Positions 52,177-61,027 are shown, numbered from the stretch's first letter. The stretch: DNA of 64,000 nt from Curtobacterium sp. VKM Ac-1393 (GCF_015350995.1 NZ_JADKRW010000001.1:1-64000); one strand, 5' to 3'. Notes: generated by a model not told the origin, from the letters alone. Program-made: numbers and translations.

Positions 52177-53466
52177 TCACGCGGCCGTGTAGGCGCGCTC
52201 GAAGAGGTCGATGATGCGGTCGGCCGAGGTGCCGGAGCCGTACGCGAGGCTGGTCGCGCGGATCATCGGCTCGTACGCCGAGTCGGGCACGAGCAGGTCG
52301 GGCAGCATCACCGGGGTGACCTGGTCGTCGGTGAGCTTCGACGCCTGGGCGACGAGGGGGAAGTCGCGGCTGACGGTGTCCGTGATCCGGCTCATGTCGC
52401 GGCCGGAGTCGAGGATGAACTCGCTCGTCACCGCCGACGAGTACAGGTACTGCACGAACGGCTTGATGAGGTCGAGCTTCGCCCGGCCGTTCTCGCTGAT
52501 CCAGATGCCGTGGCCGTTGTAGCTCTTGATGACGCTCGGGTGCGCGATCGCGGCGTCCTTCGACGGCACCGGCCAGCCGCCGACCGTCACCTCTTTCGCG
52601 CGTTCCTTCGACACCAGCGCGAGCGCGGACGACATCGCGGGGACGATCGCGGCCTTGCGGGTGGTGAACTGGGTCAGCTCGGAGTCCGAGGTGAACCCCT
52701 GCACCGAGTCGACGAAGACCCCGGCGTCACGGAGCTCGACGAAGTGCTCGACGCCGCGGACCGCACCGGGGCTCTCCGAGATCTTGCCCGTGGCGAAGAC
52801 CTTCGCCGCTTCGTCCTGGGACACGAAGCCCTGGATGACCTGCATGAGGAGCTTCTGGCCGCTCCAGTCCGACCCACCGACCGTGACGGGCCCGATGTCG
52901 GCGGCGCGCAGGCGGTCGGCGGCGGCGATGAGCTGGTCCGAGGTCGTCGGGATCTCGCTCACCCCGGCCTGTTCGAGCAGCGCCGTGTTGAAGGACACCG
53001 GCCAGTTCGTCCGGGTGAACGGGAACGCCCGGAGTCGGCCCTGGTCGTCGGTCCACTCGTCGAGTGCCTCCGGGATGATCTTGTCGCGCAGGTCCCACTC
53101 GTCGAGGTACCGGGAGACGTCGATCGTGGCGTCCTCGCCCGTCCAGGACAGTGTGCGCCCGACCATGTTCACGATCGCGACGTCGGCTTCCTTGCCGGCG
53201 AGGGAACTCGTCTCGAAGACGATCGGCAGGTCGGACCCGTTCGACAGCAGGGCGACCTTGCGGTCCGTGCGGCGTCGGTAGGCGGCGACGACGTCCGTGA
53301 ACGTCTGTGCACCGGCGACCGCGCCGCTGAGCTGGGTGTGCACGCTCAACGTGCCCGGGCCGCTCGAGGCCGGGGTGAGCGCGCTGCACCCGGCCAGGAT
53401 CGGCGCGAGGATCCCGGCGCCGAGCCCGGCTCCGAGGAGTGTGCGCCTGCTGATGCCGTCCGTCAC
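52177..53466 (-). CDS. Sugar ABC transporter substrate-binding lipoprotein (Tat-type signal)
   Basis: A 429-residue family 1 binding protein. ISRRTLLGAGLGAGILAPILAGC combines a twin-arginine motif with a lipobox, so it is likely exported folded and anchored to the membrane. The rest is a maltose-binding-protein-like fold (FPFTRTNWPVSFNTALLEQAG; AFPV-type hinge). GTG has GGGAGG 6 nt upstream. First gene of the locus; two LacI-type operators lie 46-92 nt upstream, divergent with the LacI gene. Confidence 0.9.
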   Translation of the reverse strand: MTDGISRRTLLGAGLGAGILAPILAGCSALTPASSGPGTLSVHTQLSGAVAGAQTFTDVVAAYRRRTDRKVALLSNGSDLPIVFETSSLAGKEADVAIVNMVGRTLSWTGEDATIDVSRYLDEWDLRDKIIPEALDEWTDDQGRLRAFPFTRTNWPVSFNTALLEQAGVSEIPTTSDQLIAAADRLRAADIGPVTVGGSDWSGQKLLMQVIQGFVSQDEAAKVFATGKISESPGAVRGVEHFVELRDAGVFVDSVQGFTSDSELTQFTTRKAAIVPAMSSALALVSKERAKEVTVGGWPVPSKDAAIAHPSVIKSYNGHGIWISENGRAKLDLIKPFVQYLYSSAVTSEFILDSGRDMSRITDTVSRDFPLVAQASKLTDDQVTPVMLPDLLVPDSAYEPMIRATSLAYGSGTSADRIIDLFERAYTAA

Positions 53467-53511
53467 GGTGCCTCCCTGGCAGTGGATGGTGGAGCGATCG
53501 CGATGCATTTG

Positions 53512-53525
53512 GTACAGCGGTGTAC
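53512..53525. promoter_or_regulatory. LacI-type operator GTACA-GCGG-TGTAC
   Basis: A 14-bp palindrome with perfect 5-bp arms, 46 nt upstream of the binding-protein start and 63 nt upstream of the LacI gene. It has the short, CG-centred form usual for LacI family sites. Confidence 0.7.
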
Positions 53526-53542
53526 TTCAGGTGACGAGCAAC

Positions 53543-53558
53543 GTATACCGCTTTACAC
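53543..53558. promoter_or_regulatory. Second LacI-type operator GTATACCGCTTTACAC
   Basis: The complement reads GTGTAAAGCGGTATAC, related to the first operator by the shared AGCGG centre and GTA arms. It is 31 bp from the first (start to start), about three helix turns, a spacing that suits looping or paired binding. Confidence 0.65.
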
Positions 53559-53587
53559 GAGGTGGTCAAGCCTCTACGCTCGACGGC

Positions 53588-54634
53588 ATGGAGGACACCA
53601 CCGCCGGAGCCGTCGACCGACGCCGCGTGACCATCGCGCAGGTCGCCAAGCGCGCCGGGGTCTCGACGTCGGCGGTCTCGCACGTCTTCAACGGCCGGCC
53701 GAACGTCTCCGTCGCCACCGCCGCACGGATCCGCAAGGCCGCCGACGACCTGAACTGGCGGCCGAACCTGGCGAGCCGCAAGCTCTCCGGCAACGCCGGC
53801 CACAGCCTGGGCCTGGTCCTCGCCCGCTCGCGTGACACGTTCCAGCGCGACCCGTTCACGATGCGGCTGATCGCCGGCCTGACCGAGCCCCTCGCAGCGA
53901 TCGGGTGGTCGCTGTCCGTCACCCTCGTGCAGGCCGACGACGAAGCCGCCGTCTACCGCCAGTGGTGGACCGAGCAACGGGTCGACGGCTTCCTGCTCGT
54001 CGACGTCCGGACCGACGACCCCCGCATCCCGATGCTGCAGGCATTGTCCGCACCCGCCGTGATGCTCGGCGCACCGATCCCGGGCAGCACCGTCCCCGCG
54101 GTCACCGTGGGCGACGCCGACGCGACCGAGTCCCTGCTCGACCACCTCGGTTCGCTCGGGCACCGCCGGATCGCCCGAGTCGGGGACGGCCCTGCGCTCG
54201 CCCACACCGGCGCCCGCGACACCCGCTTCACCGCCGCAGCCGCACGCCGGGGCGTCGACGCACTCGTGCTCGGCTGGCACGCGGACGCCGAGGACCCGGT
54301 GGCCGACCTGCTCGCGCGACTCGACGGCGCCACCGCGATCGTCCTCGACGGCGAGGCGATCGCGGCCGAGGTGATCGCGCACGCCCCCGAGCTCGGCGTC
54401 CGCGTGCCCGAGGACCTGTCCGTCGTCGCGTGGGAGGACTCGTGGGTGTCCTCGATCGTCCGCCCGTCGCTGACCGCGCTCGACGCACCGGTCGAGGAGT
54501 CGGCCCGGACCGCCGTCGCCCTGGTCGAACGACTCGTCCGCGGTGACGAGGTCGCCGATGCCGAGGTCGGGGGGCGCGCGCTGCACGTCCGCGGCTCGAC
54601 CGGTCCCGCGCCTGCCGCCGCCACCGCTCCCTGA
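53588..54634 (+). CDS. LacI-family transcriptional regulator
   Basis: A 348-residue repressor. Helix-turn-helix VTIAQVAKRAGVSTSAVSHVFNG and hinge NWRPNLASRKLSG are followed by a periplasmic-binding-like sensor domain (VDGFLLVDVRTDD; SLGHRRIARVGDG; LSVVAWEDSWVSSIVRPSLTAL). It is divergent from the transport operon, with two likely operators in the gap, and is followed 13 nt later by the GH5-like gene, so it probably controls both directions. The inducer is presumably a mannoside. Confidence 0.93.
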   Translation: MEDTTAGAVDRRRVTIAQVAKRAGVSTSAVSHVFNGRPNVSVATAARIRKAADDLNWRPNLASRKLSGNAGHSLGLVLARSRDTFQRDPFTMRLIAGLTEPLAAIGWSLSVTLVQADDEAAVYRQWWTEQRVDGFLLVDVRTDDPRIPMLQALSAPAVMLGAPIPGSTVPAVTVGDADATESLLDHLGSLGHRRIARVGDGPALAHTGARDTRFTAAAARRGVDALVLGWHADAEDPVADLLARLDGATAIVLDGEAIAAEVIAHAPELGVRVPEDLSVVAWEDSWVSSIVRPSLTALDAPVEESARTAVALVERLVRGDEVADAEVGGRALHVRGSTGPAPAAATAP

Positions 54635-54647
54635 CCGAAGGAGACCG

Positions 54648-55892
54648 ATGACCACCGCCACGCGCTTCGGCGTGAACTACGTACCCTCGTCCGACTGGAT
54701 GTTCCAGTGGCAGTCGGTGCAGGAATCAGCGATCCGCCGCGACCTCGAGGCGATCGCCACCCTCGGCCTCGACCACGTCCGGCTGTTCCCGCTGTGGCCG
54801 ACCCTGCAGCCGAACCGCACGCTCATCCGCCGGCAGGCCCTCGACGACGTGGCCCTGGTGGTGGACGTCGCCGCCGAGTTCGGCCTGGACGCCAGCGTCG
54901 ACGTCGTCCAGGGGCACATGTCCGGGTTCGACTTCATCCCCGCGTGGCTCGTGAACTGGCACGACGGCAACATGTTCACCGACCAGCCGGCGATCGACGC
55001 GCAGGCCGCACTGGTCGCCGCCGTGTACGACGCCGTACGCGACCGGCCGAACTTCACCGGGCTGACCCTGGGCAACGAGCTCAACCAGTTCCAGCCGCCG
55101 AACCCCGCCGCGATGCCAGCCGACACCGCGCAGGTGACGCACTGGCTCGAGTCCCTGCTCGGGGCACCGCGCGACAAGGACCCGCGGCACGTCGTCACGC
55201 ACTCGGAGAACGACCACCTCTGGTACCGCGACGGCCACCCGTTCGTGCCCGCGCACGCCAGCCGACTCGGCGACGTCACGACCGTGCACTCCTGGATCTT
55301 CAACGGCGTCGCCGGTCGGTACGGCGCGCTCTCCGACGAGTCCGTGCGGCACGCCGAGTGGATGATCGAACTCGCCCGCGCCTTCGCCACCGACCTGGAG
55401 CGCCCCGTCTGGCTGCAGGAGGTCGGGGCGCCCGACCGCCACCTCGCCGAGTCCGAGATGCCGGAGTTCCTCGAGCGCACGGTCGCCGCGGCACTCACCA
55501 CCGAACGCCTGCATGCGGTCACGTGGTGGTGCTCCCACGACGTCTCGCGCGATCTGGGCGACTTCAAGGACCTGGAGTACTCGCTCGGTCTGCTCGACGT
55601 CGACAACCGGGTGAAGCCGCTCGGACGCCGGTACGCCGAGGTCGTCGCCGATGCGCGCCGAGCAGCGCCGACGCCGACGCCCCGCACGAGCGCCGTCGTG
55701 GTCGACGTGGACGATGCCGACCTGCCCCTCCACCGAACCGACCTGGCACCGGGCGGCGCCGTCTTCGAGCACTGGCACCGCCTGCGGGCGGCCGGCGAGG
55801 CGGTCACCGTCGTGACGAGCCGGACCGCCGCCGATCCCGCGGCGCTGGCCGCGCGCGGTGTGGTCCGGGTCCTGGAGACCGCAGCCGTCTGA
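54648..55892 (+). CDS. GH5-like glycoside hydrolase (putative mannosidase/mannanase)
   Basis: A 414-residue TIM-barrel enzyme without signal peptide. FGVNYVPSSDWMFQWQ opens the barrel, DHVRLFPLWPTLQPN follows, LTLGNELNQFQ carries the acid/base Glu, and PVWLQEVGAP the nucleophile Glu, the GH5/clan A arrangement. The last about 60 residues form a separate module (VVVDVDDADLPLHRTDLAPGG). GGAG lies 6 nt before ATG. Placed with LacI and near GH125/GH3, it fits mannoside use; the exact linkage is unknown. Confidence 0.82.
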   Translation: MTTATRFGVNYVPSSDWMFQWQSVQESAIRRDLEAIATLGLDHVRLFPLWPTLQPNRTLIRRQALDDVALVVDVAAEFGLDASVDVVQGHMSGFDFIPAWLVNWHDGNMFTDQPAIDAQAALVAAVYDAVRDRPNFTGLTLGNELNQFQPPNPAAMPADTAQVTHWLESLLGAPRDKDPRHVVTHSENDHLWYRDGHPFVPAHASRLGDVTTVHSWIFNGVAGRYGALSDESVRHAEWMIELARAFATDLERPVWLQEVGAPDRHLAESEMPEFLERTVAAALTTERLHAVTWWCSHDVSRDLGDFKDLEYSLGLLDVDNRVKPLGRRYAEVVADARRAAPTPTPRTSAVVVDVDDADLPLHRTDLAPGGAVFEHWHRLRAAGEAVTVVTSRTAADPAALAARGVVRVLETAAV

Positions 55893-56020
55893 CGGGGCCG
55901 AGCCGGGCCTCCAGGCAGTGGATCGCGACCGCAACCGTGGCCGCGATCCGAGCGTACCGTGACTGCCGATCCACACAGGAAGCCGCTCCTGCGCGACCGA
56001 CCACTTGCGGCAGATGTAAC

Positions 56021-56054
56021 TTTGCACGCAGCGCAAAATTCGCGACGCAGCGCA
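56021..56054. promoter_or_regulatory. TTTGC/GCAAA dyad and 19-bp-spaced direct repeats upstream of the exporter
   Basis: TTTGCACGCAGCGCAAA (56021-56037) is an interrupted palindrome. ACGCAGCGCA occurs at 56026-56035 and 56045-56054, 19 bp apart. They sit 23-56 nt before the exporter's ATG, the usual place for repressor binding to a drug-efflux promoter. No regulator gene is adjacent. Confidence 0.55.
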
Positions 56055-56076
56055 TCGGTACCGGGAGACCCTGCTC

Positions 56077-58458
56077 ATGACCCAGACGGCGACCGCACCC
56101 GCGGCACCCACCACGGCGTCCAACACCGTGATGAACCACCGACAGATCCTGTTGGTGATCTACGGCCTGATGGCCGGCATGTTCCTCGGAGCTCTCGACC
56201 AGACGATCGTCGGTACCGCGATCCGCACCATCGGTGACGACCTGCACGGGCTCGACCAGCAGGCCTGGGTCACCACCGGGTACCTGATCGCCTCGACCGT
56301 GACGACCCCGATCTACGGCAAGCTCTCCGACATCTTCGGGCGGCGGCCGCTGTTCATCACGGCGATCGGCATCTTCATCGTCGGGTCCTTCCTGGCGTCG
56401 TTCTCGACCTCGATGCTCATGCTCGCCGGGTTCCGTGCGCTGCAGGGCCTCGGTGCCGGTGGCCTGATGTCCCTGCCGCTGGCGATCATGGGCGACATGC
56501 TCGCTCCCCGCGAGCGGGCGAAGTACCAGGGCTACTTCCTGGCGGTCTTCGGCATCTCGTCCGTCATCGGTCCGCTCGTCGGTGGCGTCTTCGCCGGCGC
56601 GAGCGAACTGCTGTTCATCTCCGGCTGGCGCTGGGTGTTCCTGATCAACGTGCCGATCGGCGTCATCGCGCTGTTCATGGTGCTCACGTTCCTGCACCTG
56701 CCGAAGTTCGGCGACCGCGGCAAGCCCCGGATCGACTGGTGGGGCGCGACGCTCGTCATCGTCACCCTCGTGCCGCTGCTGCTCATCGCCGAACAGGGCC
56801 GCGAGTGGGGCTGGAACTCCGCCGGCGCCTTCGCCTGCTACGGCATCGGCGCGGCCGGCCTGATCGCGTTCATCCTCGTCGAACGGGCGATGGGCAGTGA
56901 CGCGATCCTGCCGATGAAGCTGTTCGGCTCGCGGGTGTTCTCGATGTCCGCCATCCTGTCCGTGCTCGTCGGCTTCGGCATGTTCGGCGCGATGCTGACG
57001 ATCCCGCTGTACCTGCAGATCGTGAAGGGCGTCACCCCGACCGAGTCCGGGTTCGCGATGCTCCCGATGGTGCTCGGTCTGATGATCTCGTCGATCGCCT
57101 CGGGCCAGATCATCTCGCGGACCGGCAACTACCAGGTCTTCCCGATCACGGGCACCGCCTTCACGGCCATCGGCTTCACGGTCCTGACCTTCCTGACCGC
57201 CGGCCGTCCGCTCTGGTTCCTGATGCTCGGCATGTTCGGCATCGGCCTCGGACTCGGCCAGCTCATGCAGACGCTGACCCTCGCCGCGCAGAACTCGGTG
57301 TCCCCGCGGGACATCGGTGTCGCCACCAGCGCTGCGACGTTCTTCCGCCAGATCGGCGGCACCATGGGCACCGCCGTGCTGCTGTCCGTGCTGTTCACCC
57401 TGATGCCGACGAACATCACCGCCGCGATGCAGAACGAGCCCGACCTGAAGAGCGCGCTGAACGCCGCCCTGACGCCGTCCGTCGCCAACGCCTCCGACAA
57501 CAAGGGCGTGATGGACCAGATCTGGAACAAGATCGTCGACCCGGTGCAGAAGAACGTGCAGGACGGCCTGAACCAGGGTGCCGTGCAGGCGAAGGAAGCC
57601 GCCGACGCCGCCGTCACGAAGCAGGTCACCGCGGCCGTGCAGCAGCAGGTCGCGGCGGGCAAGCTCCCCGCCGCAGCCGCCGACACCGTCATCGCCCAGC
57701 AGGTCGACGACGCCAAGCCGGCCGCCGAGCAGCAGGCCCTCGAGACGGCTGCGGCCAAGGCGAACGCGACCGTCGTCGACGGCACGCTGCAGGTCGACTA
57801 CTCGGACAAGACCCAACGCGAGAACGTCGTCGACCAGGTCGCCCCGACGCTCATCAAGCAGCTCAAGAGCGGCGACTCGAGCGCGAACTCGTCCGGCTCC
57901 GCGGCGACGAGCGACACCTCGTTCCTGAACGGCGCGGACAAGCGACTCACCCGTCCGTTCCTGGTCGGCTTCAGCGACTCGGCCGTCCGCGTGTACTGGG
58001 TCGGTCTCGCGGTGATCCTGCTCGCGTTCGTGCTGACGTGGTTCTTCCGGGTGCCGCCGCTGCGCAAGACGTCGGCGCTGCAGGAGCAGGCCGATGCCGC
58101 GCGGACCGCTGACGCTGCGGCTGCCGGGGCCGGTGCCGGCTCCGGAGCTGGCGGCGGCTCGGGTTCGGCGGCGCTCGCGTCGACGGACTCCGTCCCGACC
58201 TCGCCCGACGTGCCCGCCCAGCCCCGGTCGGCTCGCGCTGCCGGGTCGTCCGACGTGTCGGTGCTGCCCAACGACGTCGCCACGGATGACACCCGTGCCC
58301 CGCTGCCCGACGCCACGACGCACGGTGCCCACTCGGCGGCTGCGCCCGTGGACGAGCCCCCGACCACGACCGGTGCCATCCGGACCCGGGCTGCGCACGC
58401 GGCAGTGGACCCGGCCGCTGACGCGGAGCACCCCCACGGGCGGCACTCGACGGAGTAG
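56077..58458 (+). CDS. DHA2-family 14-helix MFS exporter with large extracytoplasmic insert
   Basis: A 793-residue drug/proton antiporter-like protein. LDQTIVGTAIRTIGDDL is the DHA2 motif D1-like segment, GKLSDIFGRRP motif A, and GPLVGGVFAG motif C. About 13 helices precede residue 450; an insert of about 175 residues (about 451-628) rich in Ala, Gln, Val and Lys (VTKQVTAAVQQQVAAGKLPAAAADTVIAQQ), probably coiled coil, comes before the last helix. The C-terminal 130 residues are disordered. Such inserts occur in some actinobacterial DHA2 proteins. Substrate unknown. Confidence 0.9.
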   Translation: MTQTATAPAAPTTASNTVMNHRQILLVIYGLMAGMFLGALDQTIVGTAIRTIGDDLHGLDQQAWVTTGYLIASTVTTPIYGKLSDIFGRRPLFITAIGIFIVGSFLASFSTSMLMLAGFRALQGLGAGGLMSLPLAIMGDMLAPRERAKYQGYFLAVFGISSVIGPLVGGVFAGASELLFISGWRWVFLINVPIGVIALFMVLTFLHLPKFGDRGKPRIDWWGATLVIVTLVPLLLIAEQGREWGWNSAGAFACYGIGAAGLIAFILVERAMGSDAILPMKLFGSRVFSMSAILSVLVGFGMFGAMLTIPLYLQIVKGVTPTESGFAMLPMVLGLMISSIASGQIISRTGNYQVFPITGTAFTAIGFTVLTFLTAGRPLWFLMLGMFGIGLGLGQLMQTLTLAAQNSVSPRDIGVATSAATFFRQIGGTMGTAVLLSVLFTLMPTNITAAMQNEPDLKSALNAALTPSVANASDNKGVMDQIWNKIVDPVQKNVQDGLNQGAVQAKEAADAAVTKQVTAAVQQQVAAGKLPAAAADTVIAQQVDDAKPAAEQQALETAAAKANATVVDGTLQVDYSDKTQRENVVDQVAPTLIKQLKSGDSSANSSGSAATSDTSFLNGADKRLTRPFLVGFSDSAVRVYWVGLAVILLAFVLTWFFRVPPLRKTSALQEQADAARTADAAAAGAGAGSGAGGGSGSAALASTDSVPTSPDVPAQPRSARAAGSSDVSVLPNDVATDDTRAPLPDATTHGAHSAAAPVDEPPTTTGAIRTRAAHAAVDPAADAEHPHGRHSTE

Positions 58459-58510
58459 TGCGCGGGCGGGCCGGTCTGTCCGAACGCCTGCCAGCGCTCG
58501 TGATGCGCGC

Positions 58511-58560
58511 CCGTTCACGACGTTCCACGCGTCGAACGTCTCGTGGAACGTCGTGAACGG
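58511..58560. terminator. Perfect 19-bp inverted repeat between convergent genes
   Basis: CCGTTCACGACGTTCCACG (58511-58529) and CGTGGAACGTCGTGAACGG (58542-58560) are exact complements around a 12-nt loop. It is 52 nt after the exporter stop and 8 nt from the stop of the convergent lipoprotein gene. A bidirectional terminator. A 17-nt piece of its left arm and loop recurs at 2730-2746. Confidence 0.85.
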
Positions 58561-58568
58561 AGCGGACG

Positions 58569-59075
58569 CTAGGAGCGCTCTCGCTCGCGCATCTCGACGT
58601 AGTCACCGGCAGCGCACGCCGAGGTACCGCTGACCGTGTCGCCCCCGCCGAGGTCCGAGGACTGGAAACCGATGTTCGCCACGCCGTCCCCCTTGCCGTC
58701 GACACCGCTGTAGGACCCGTCGGCATCGGAGAACCGCTTCGTGTCGAGCCCGCGCTCGCCCCACAGCTTTTCGACCGTTCGGATCCCCTGCTCGACGTCG
58801 CCGCGGTCGGCACGGGACTTGATGTACGTGTAGTTCACGCCCTCGCCGACGCCGCGCTCGTCCTCGCACGTGCCGAGCCGCGGCCCTTCCTCGACCTGCC
58901 ACGTCCCGCCGAGCGCTTCGGTCGTGTCGTCGACGAGCTGCTGGATGCTGCGCTTCGCATCCGCCGGCTCCTGGGTCGGTTGGTTCTGCATCTGTCCTCC
59001 AGAACAGCCGGCAGTGGCGCCGACGATCGCGATCGTGGTCACGGTGACTGCGATCCACTGCTTCAGGGCGGTCAT
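58569..59075 (-). CDS. Putative lipoprotein of unknown function
   Basis: A 168-residue protein. Signal segment at about 8-23 and lipobox-like ATAGC, then SIQQLVDDTTEALGGTWQVEEGPRLGTCEDERG with a second Cys and a third near the C-terminus (TSACAAGDYVEM), which could form a disulfide. It is 40 nt downstream of the DUF1023 hydrolase gene, on the same strand, so probably in the same operon. A role as partner or inhibitor of that secreted hydrolase is inference. Confidence 0.75.
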   Translation of the reverse strand: MTALKQWIAVTVTTIAIVGATAGCSGGQMQNQPTQEPADAKRSIQQLVDDTTEALGGTWQVEEGPRLGTCEDERGVGEGVNYTYIKSRADRGDVEQGIRTVEKLWGERGLDTKRFSDADGSYSGVDGKGDGVANIGFQSSDLGGGDTVSGTSACAAGDYVEMRERERS

Positions 59076-59115
59076 CGGTGGCGGTTCTCCGTCCGGTCGT
59101 CGGGTGTCCAGCATG

Positions 59116-60981
59116 TCACTCTGCCGGTGTCACGCGGTCGCCGTGCCCTGTCGTCGTCTTCGCCACGTTCCGCAGCGACTCGGTTCCCGGGTCGAGGTAG
59201 CCGTTGCCGCTCTCCGTGTGCACGCCGTGGTCCTTCACCGGCTCGAAGCCGTCGGTGCCGTCCGCGCCGAAGGTCTCCGCGCCGAAGCTGGAACTCGTCG
59301 GGTCGAGTCGGTAGGGCACGCTGAAGCCCCTGCCGATGTACGCGTACTGGTCGCCCAGCCCGGGGATGCCGACCATCGTGTCCTGCGCCTGTCCCGCGTA
59401 GACGTGGTCGGCGTGGATGTCCTCCGCCGTCGGGATGGTCTGCGGGATGCCGGCGGAGGCGATCGACGTGAACGAGTCGACGTGGACGCCGGGTGCCGTG
59501 AGCCCGATCGACGCCGTCGTGGTGCCGTAGGAGTGCGCCAGGACGTTGGTCCGGGGCATGTCGCCCGCACGAGCGGCGTCGAGCCCACGGATCGATGCCG
59601 CGAGGTTCGCCCCGCCGCTCTCGGCCGCGTCCTCGTTGAAGACGCCGAGGTCGGGCGGTGCTGGCGGTGCGTCGTAGCCCATCCAGGCGATCACCGCACG
59701 GTTTCCCGGGCCGTCCACCTTGAACTGCTCGTCCGCGACGTTCTGTGCGGCCTGGACCCACCCCGTCATCGTCTTGGTACTGGATGCCATTCCGGGAACG
59801 GCCCAGGTGACGTTGGTCGCGGTGTCCAGGTCGCCGATCGAGACGGCGGCCAGGGGCGGGACGTCTCCAGTCAGGGATATGAGGAACCGGTTCTCTCCCA
59901 AGCTGGCCCGGATGCTCTTCAGCGCCTCGCGCTCGTCGGGATCGAGGTTCTTCCGTGCGAGTCGGTCGTCGAGGACCTCGTGGTTCGCGGTGTCCCGCGC
60001 CCAGTACGGGATCCCCTCCAGGTTCCCGAGCATGGCGAGCACCTCGAGCGGCAACGCCTGGAGGTCCGCCTCGTGCCCCTTCGTCAGGCCGAGACCCGCC
60101 CAGGTCGCCGCGACCTCGGCCGGCGTGGCCCCTGGTGTGAGCAGGGTCCGGAACGACGGGGGGATCGTCGCGGCCGCGGCGAAGTCGAGGACGGTGTTCG
60201 AGAGACCGTTGCTCCCGCCGGCGCGTTCGAACGCGGACGCGATCCGTTTGATCCAATCGGCATCGGAAGCGTTCTCCTGCAGGTACCGGTCGAACCCCGT
60301 GAGGAGCGTCGAACTGGACACCTCCGCCCAGGAACAGTCGGTCGTGAAGCCGGACCACGCCGTCCGCAGCTTCTCCGCACGCTCCGAGAACCCGCGATCC
60401 GAGGCGCGCGCCGACGCCACGAAGGTCCGGAGCCGCTCCGGGTCCGCCGAACTGCGGCCCGTGCTCGACCCGCCGGCAGTTCGCGGGCGGTCCGACGCGG
60501 AGAACGACGCTGAGATCGGTGTGGGTCGGATGGGGACGTCCGAGGGCTTCGGGTCGAACATCGGCGTCGGTTTGACCTCGAAGATCCCCAGAGGTTCGTC
60601 GTCGGCCTGCTGTCGCGCGGTCTCGCGCCCCTGCCAGGCGTCGACGTTCGCCAGCCGTTCGCGCTCTCGCTGGGCCTCGCCGATGACGACCTGCACCGCG
60701 TCGGCGAGTCGACCGAGCGCCCCGGCGAGGCGGACACGGTCACCGGCTTCGGCCACCGCGGCTTCGGCGAAGCGGTCCGCGTAGGCACCGGAGAAGTCGG
60801 CTGCGGCGTCCTCAGCGGCTGATCGACGGGCGGAAGCCGCGAACAGCAACGTGATGTCCGCTGCCGTCGCCGCCTTGATCAGGCTGTTCGCCGCGCCTTC
60901 GTCGAACGGTATGGTCCCCAACATCGCCCCCGTGATGCTCGCGTCCGTCCATCGACGGCCGAGACTCCCCACAATAGCCAT
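59116..60981 (-). CDS. Large WXG-like/DUF1023 alpha/beta hydrolase
   Basis: A 621-residue protein. The first about 120 residues form a helical region of the WXG100/ESX kind (SLIKAATAADITLLFAASARRSAAEDAAADFSGAYADRFAEA, here without a clear W-x-G). A Ser/Thr-rich spacer (about 155-180) leads to a domain with AWSGFTTDCSWAEVSSSTLLT, then the DUF1023 alpha/beta hydrolase: VIAWMGYDAPP, LAHSYGTTTA with nucleophile Ser at 484, and DHGVHTES containing His. Secretion via a type VII route is likely but not proven. Its partner is the adjacent lipoprotein. Confidence 0.82.
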   Translation of the reverse strand: MAIVGSLGRRWTDASITGAMLGTIPFDEGAANSLIKAATAADITLLFAASARRSAAEDAAADFSGAYADRFAEAAVAEAGDRVRLAGALGRLADAVQVVIGEAQRERERLANVDAWQGRETARQQADDEPLGIFEVKPTPMFDPKPSDVPIRPTPISASFSASDRPRTAGGSSTGRSSADPERLRTFVASARASDRGFSERAEKLRTAWSGFTTDCSWAEVSSSTLLTGFDRYLQENASDADWIKRIASAFERAGGSNGLSNTVLDFAAAATIPPSFRTLLTPGATPAEVAATWAGLGLTKGHEADLQALPLEVLAMLGNLEGIPYWARDTANHEVLDDRLARKNLDPDEREALKSIRASLGENRFLISLTGDVPPLAAVSIGDLDTATNVTWAVPGMASSTKTMTGWVQAAQNVADEQFKVDGPGNRAVIAWMGYDAPPAPPDLGVFNEDAAESGGANLAASIRGLDAARAGDMPRTNVLAHSYGTTTASIGLTAPGVHVDSFTSIASAGIPQTIPTAEDIHADHVYAGQAQDTMVGIPGLGDQYAYIGRGFSVPYRLDPTSSSFGAETFGADGTDGFEPVKDHGVHTESGNGYLDPGTESLRNVAKTTTGHGDRVTPAE

Positions 60982-60988
60982 CGACGAC

Positions 60989-61023
60989 GACGGGCGGACG
61001 TTCCGGTCCCGGAACCCGCCGTC
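60989..61023 (-). terminator. Imperfect hairpin after the DNA methyltransferase gene
   Basis: GACGGGCGGACGTTCCGG (60989-61006) pairs with CCGGAACCCGCCGTC (61009-61023) with small bulges. It lies 4 nt past the methyltransferase stop and just ahead of the hydrolase start (60981), so the two are separate units or attenuated. Confidence 0.55.
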
Positions 61024-61027
61024 GGCC

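Noticed and set aside
58569..60981. Calling the DUF1023/lipoprotein pair a toxin-immunity system
   Set aside because: The layout is suggestive, but there is no secretion gene cluster, no toxin-type C-terminal domain variation and no test; it was kept as a hypothesis only.
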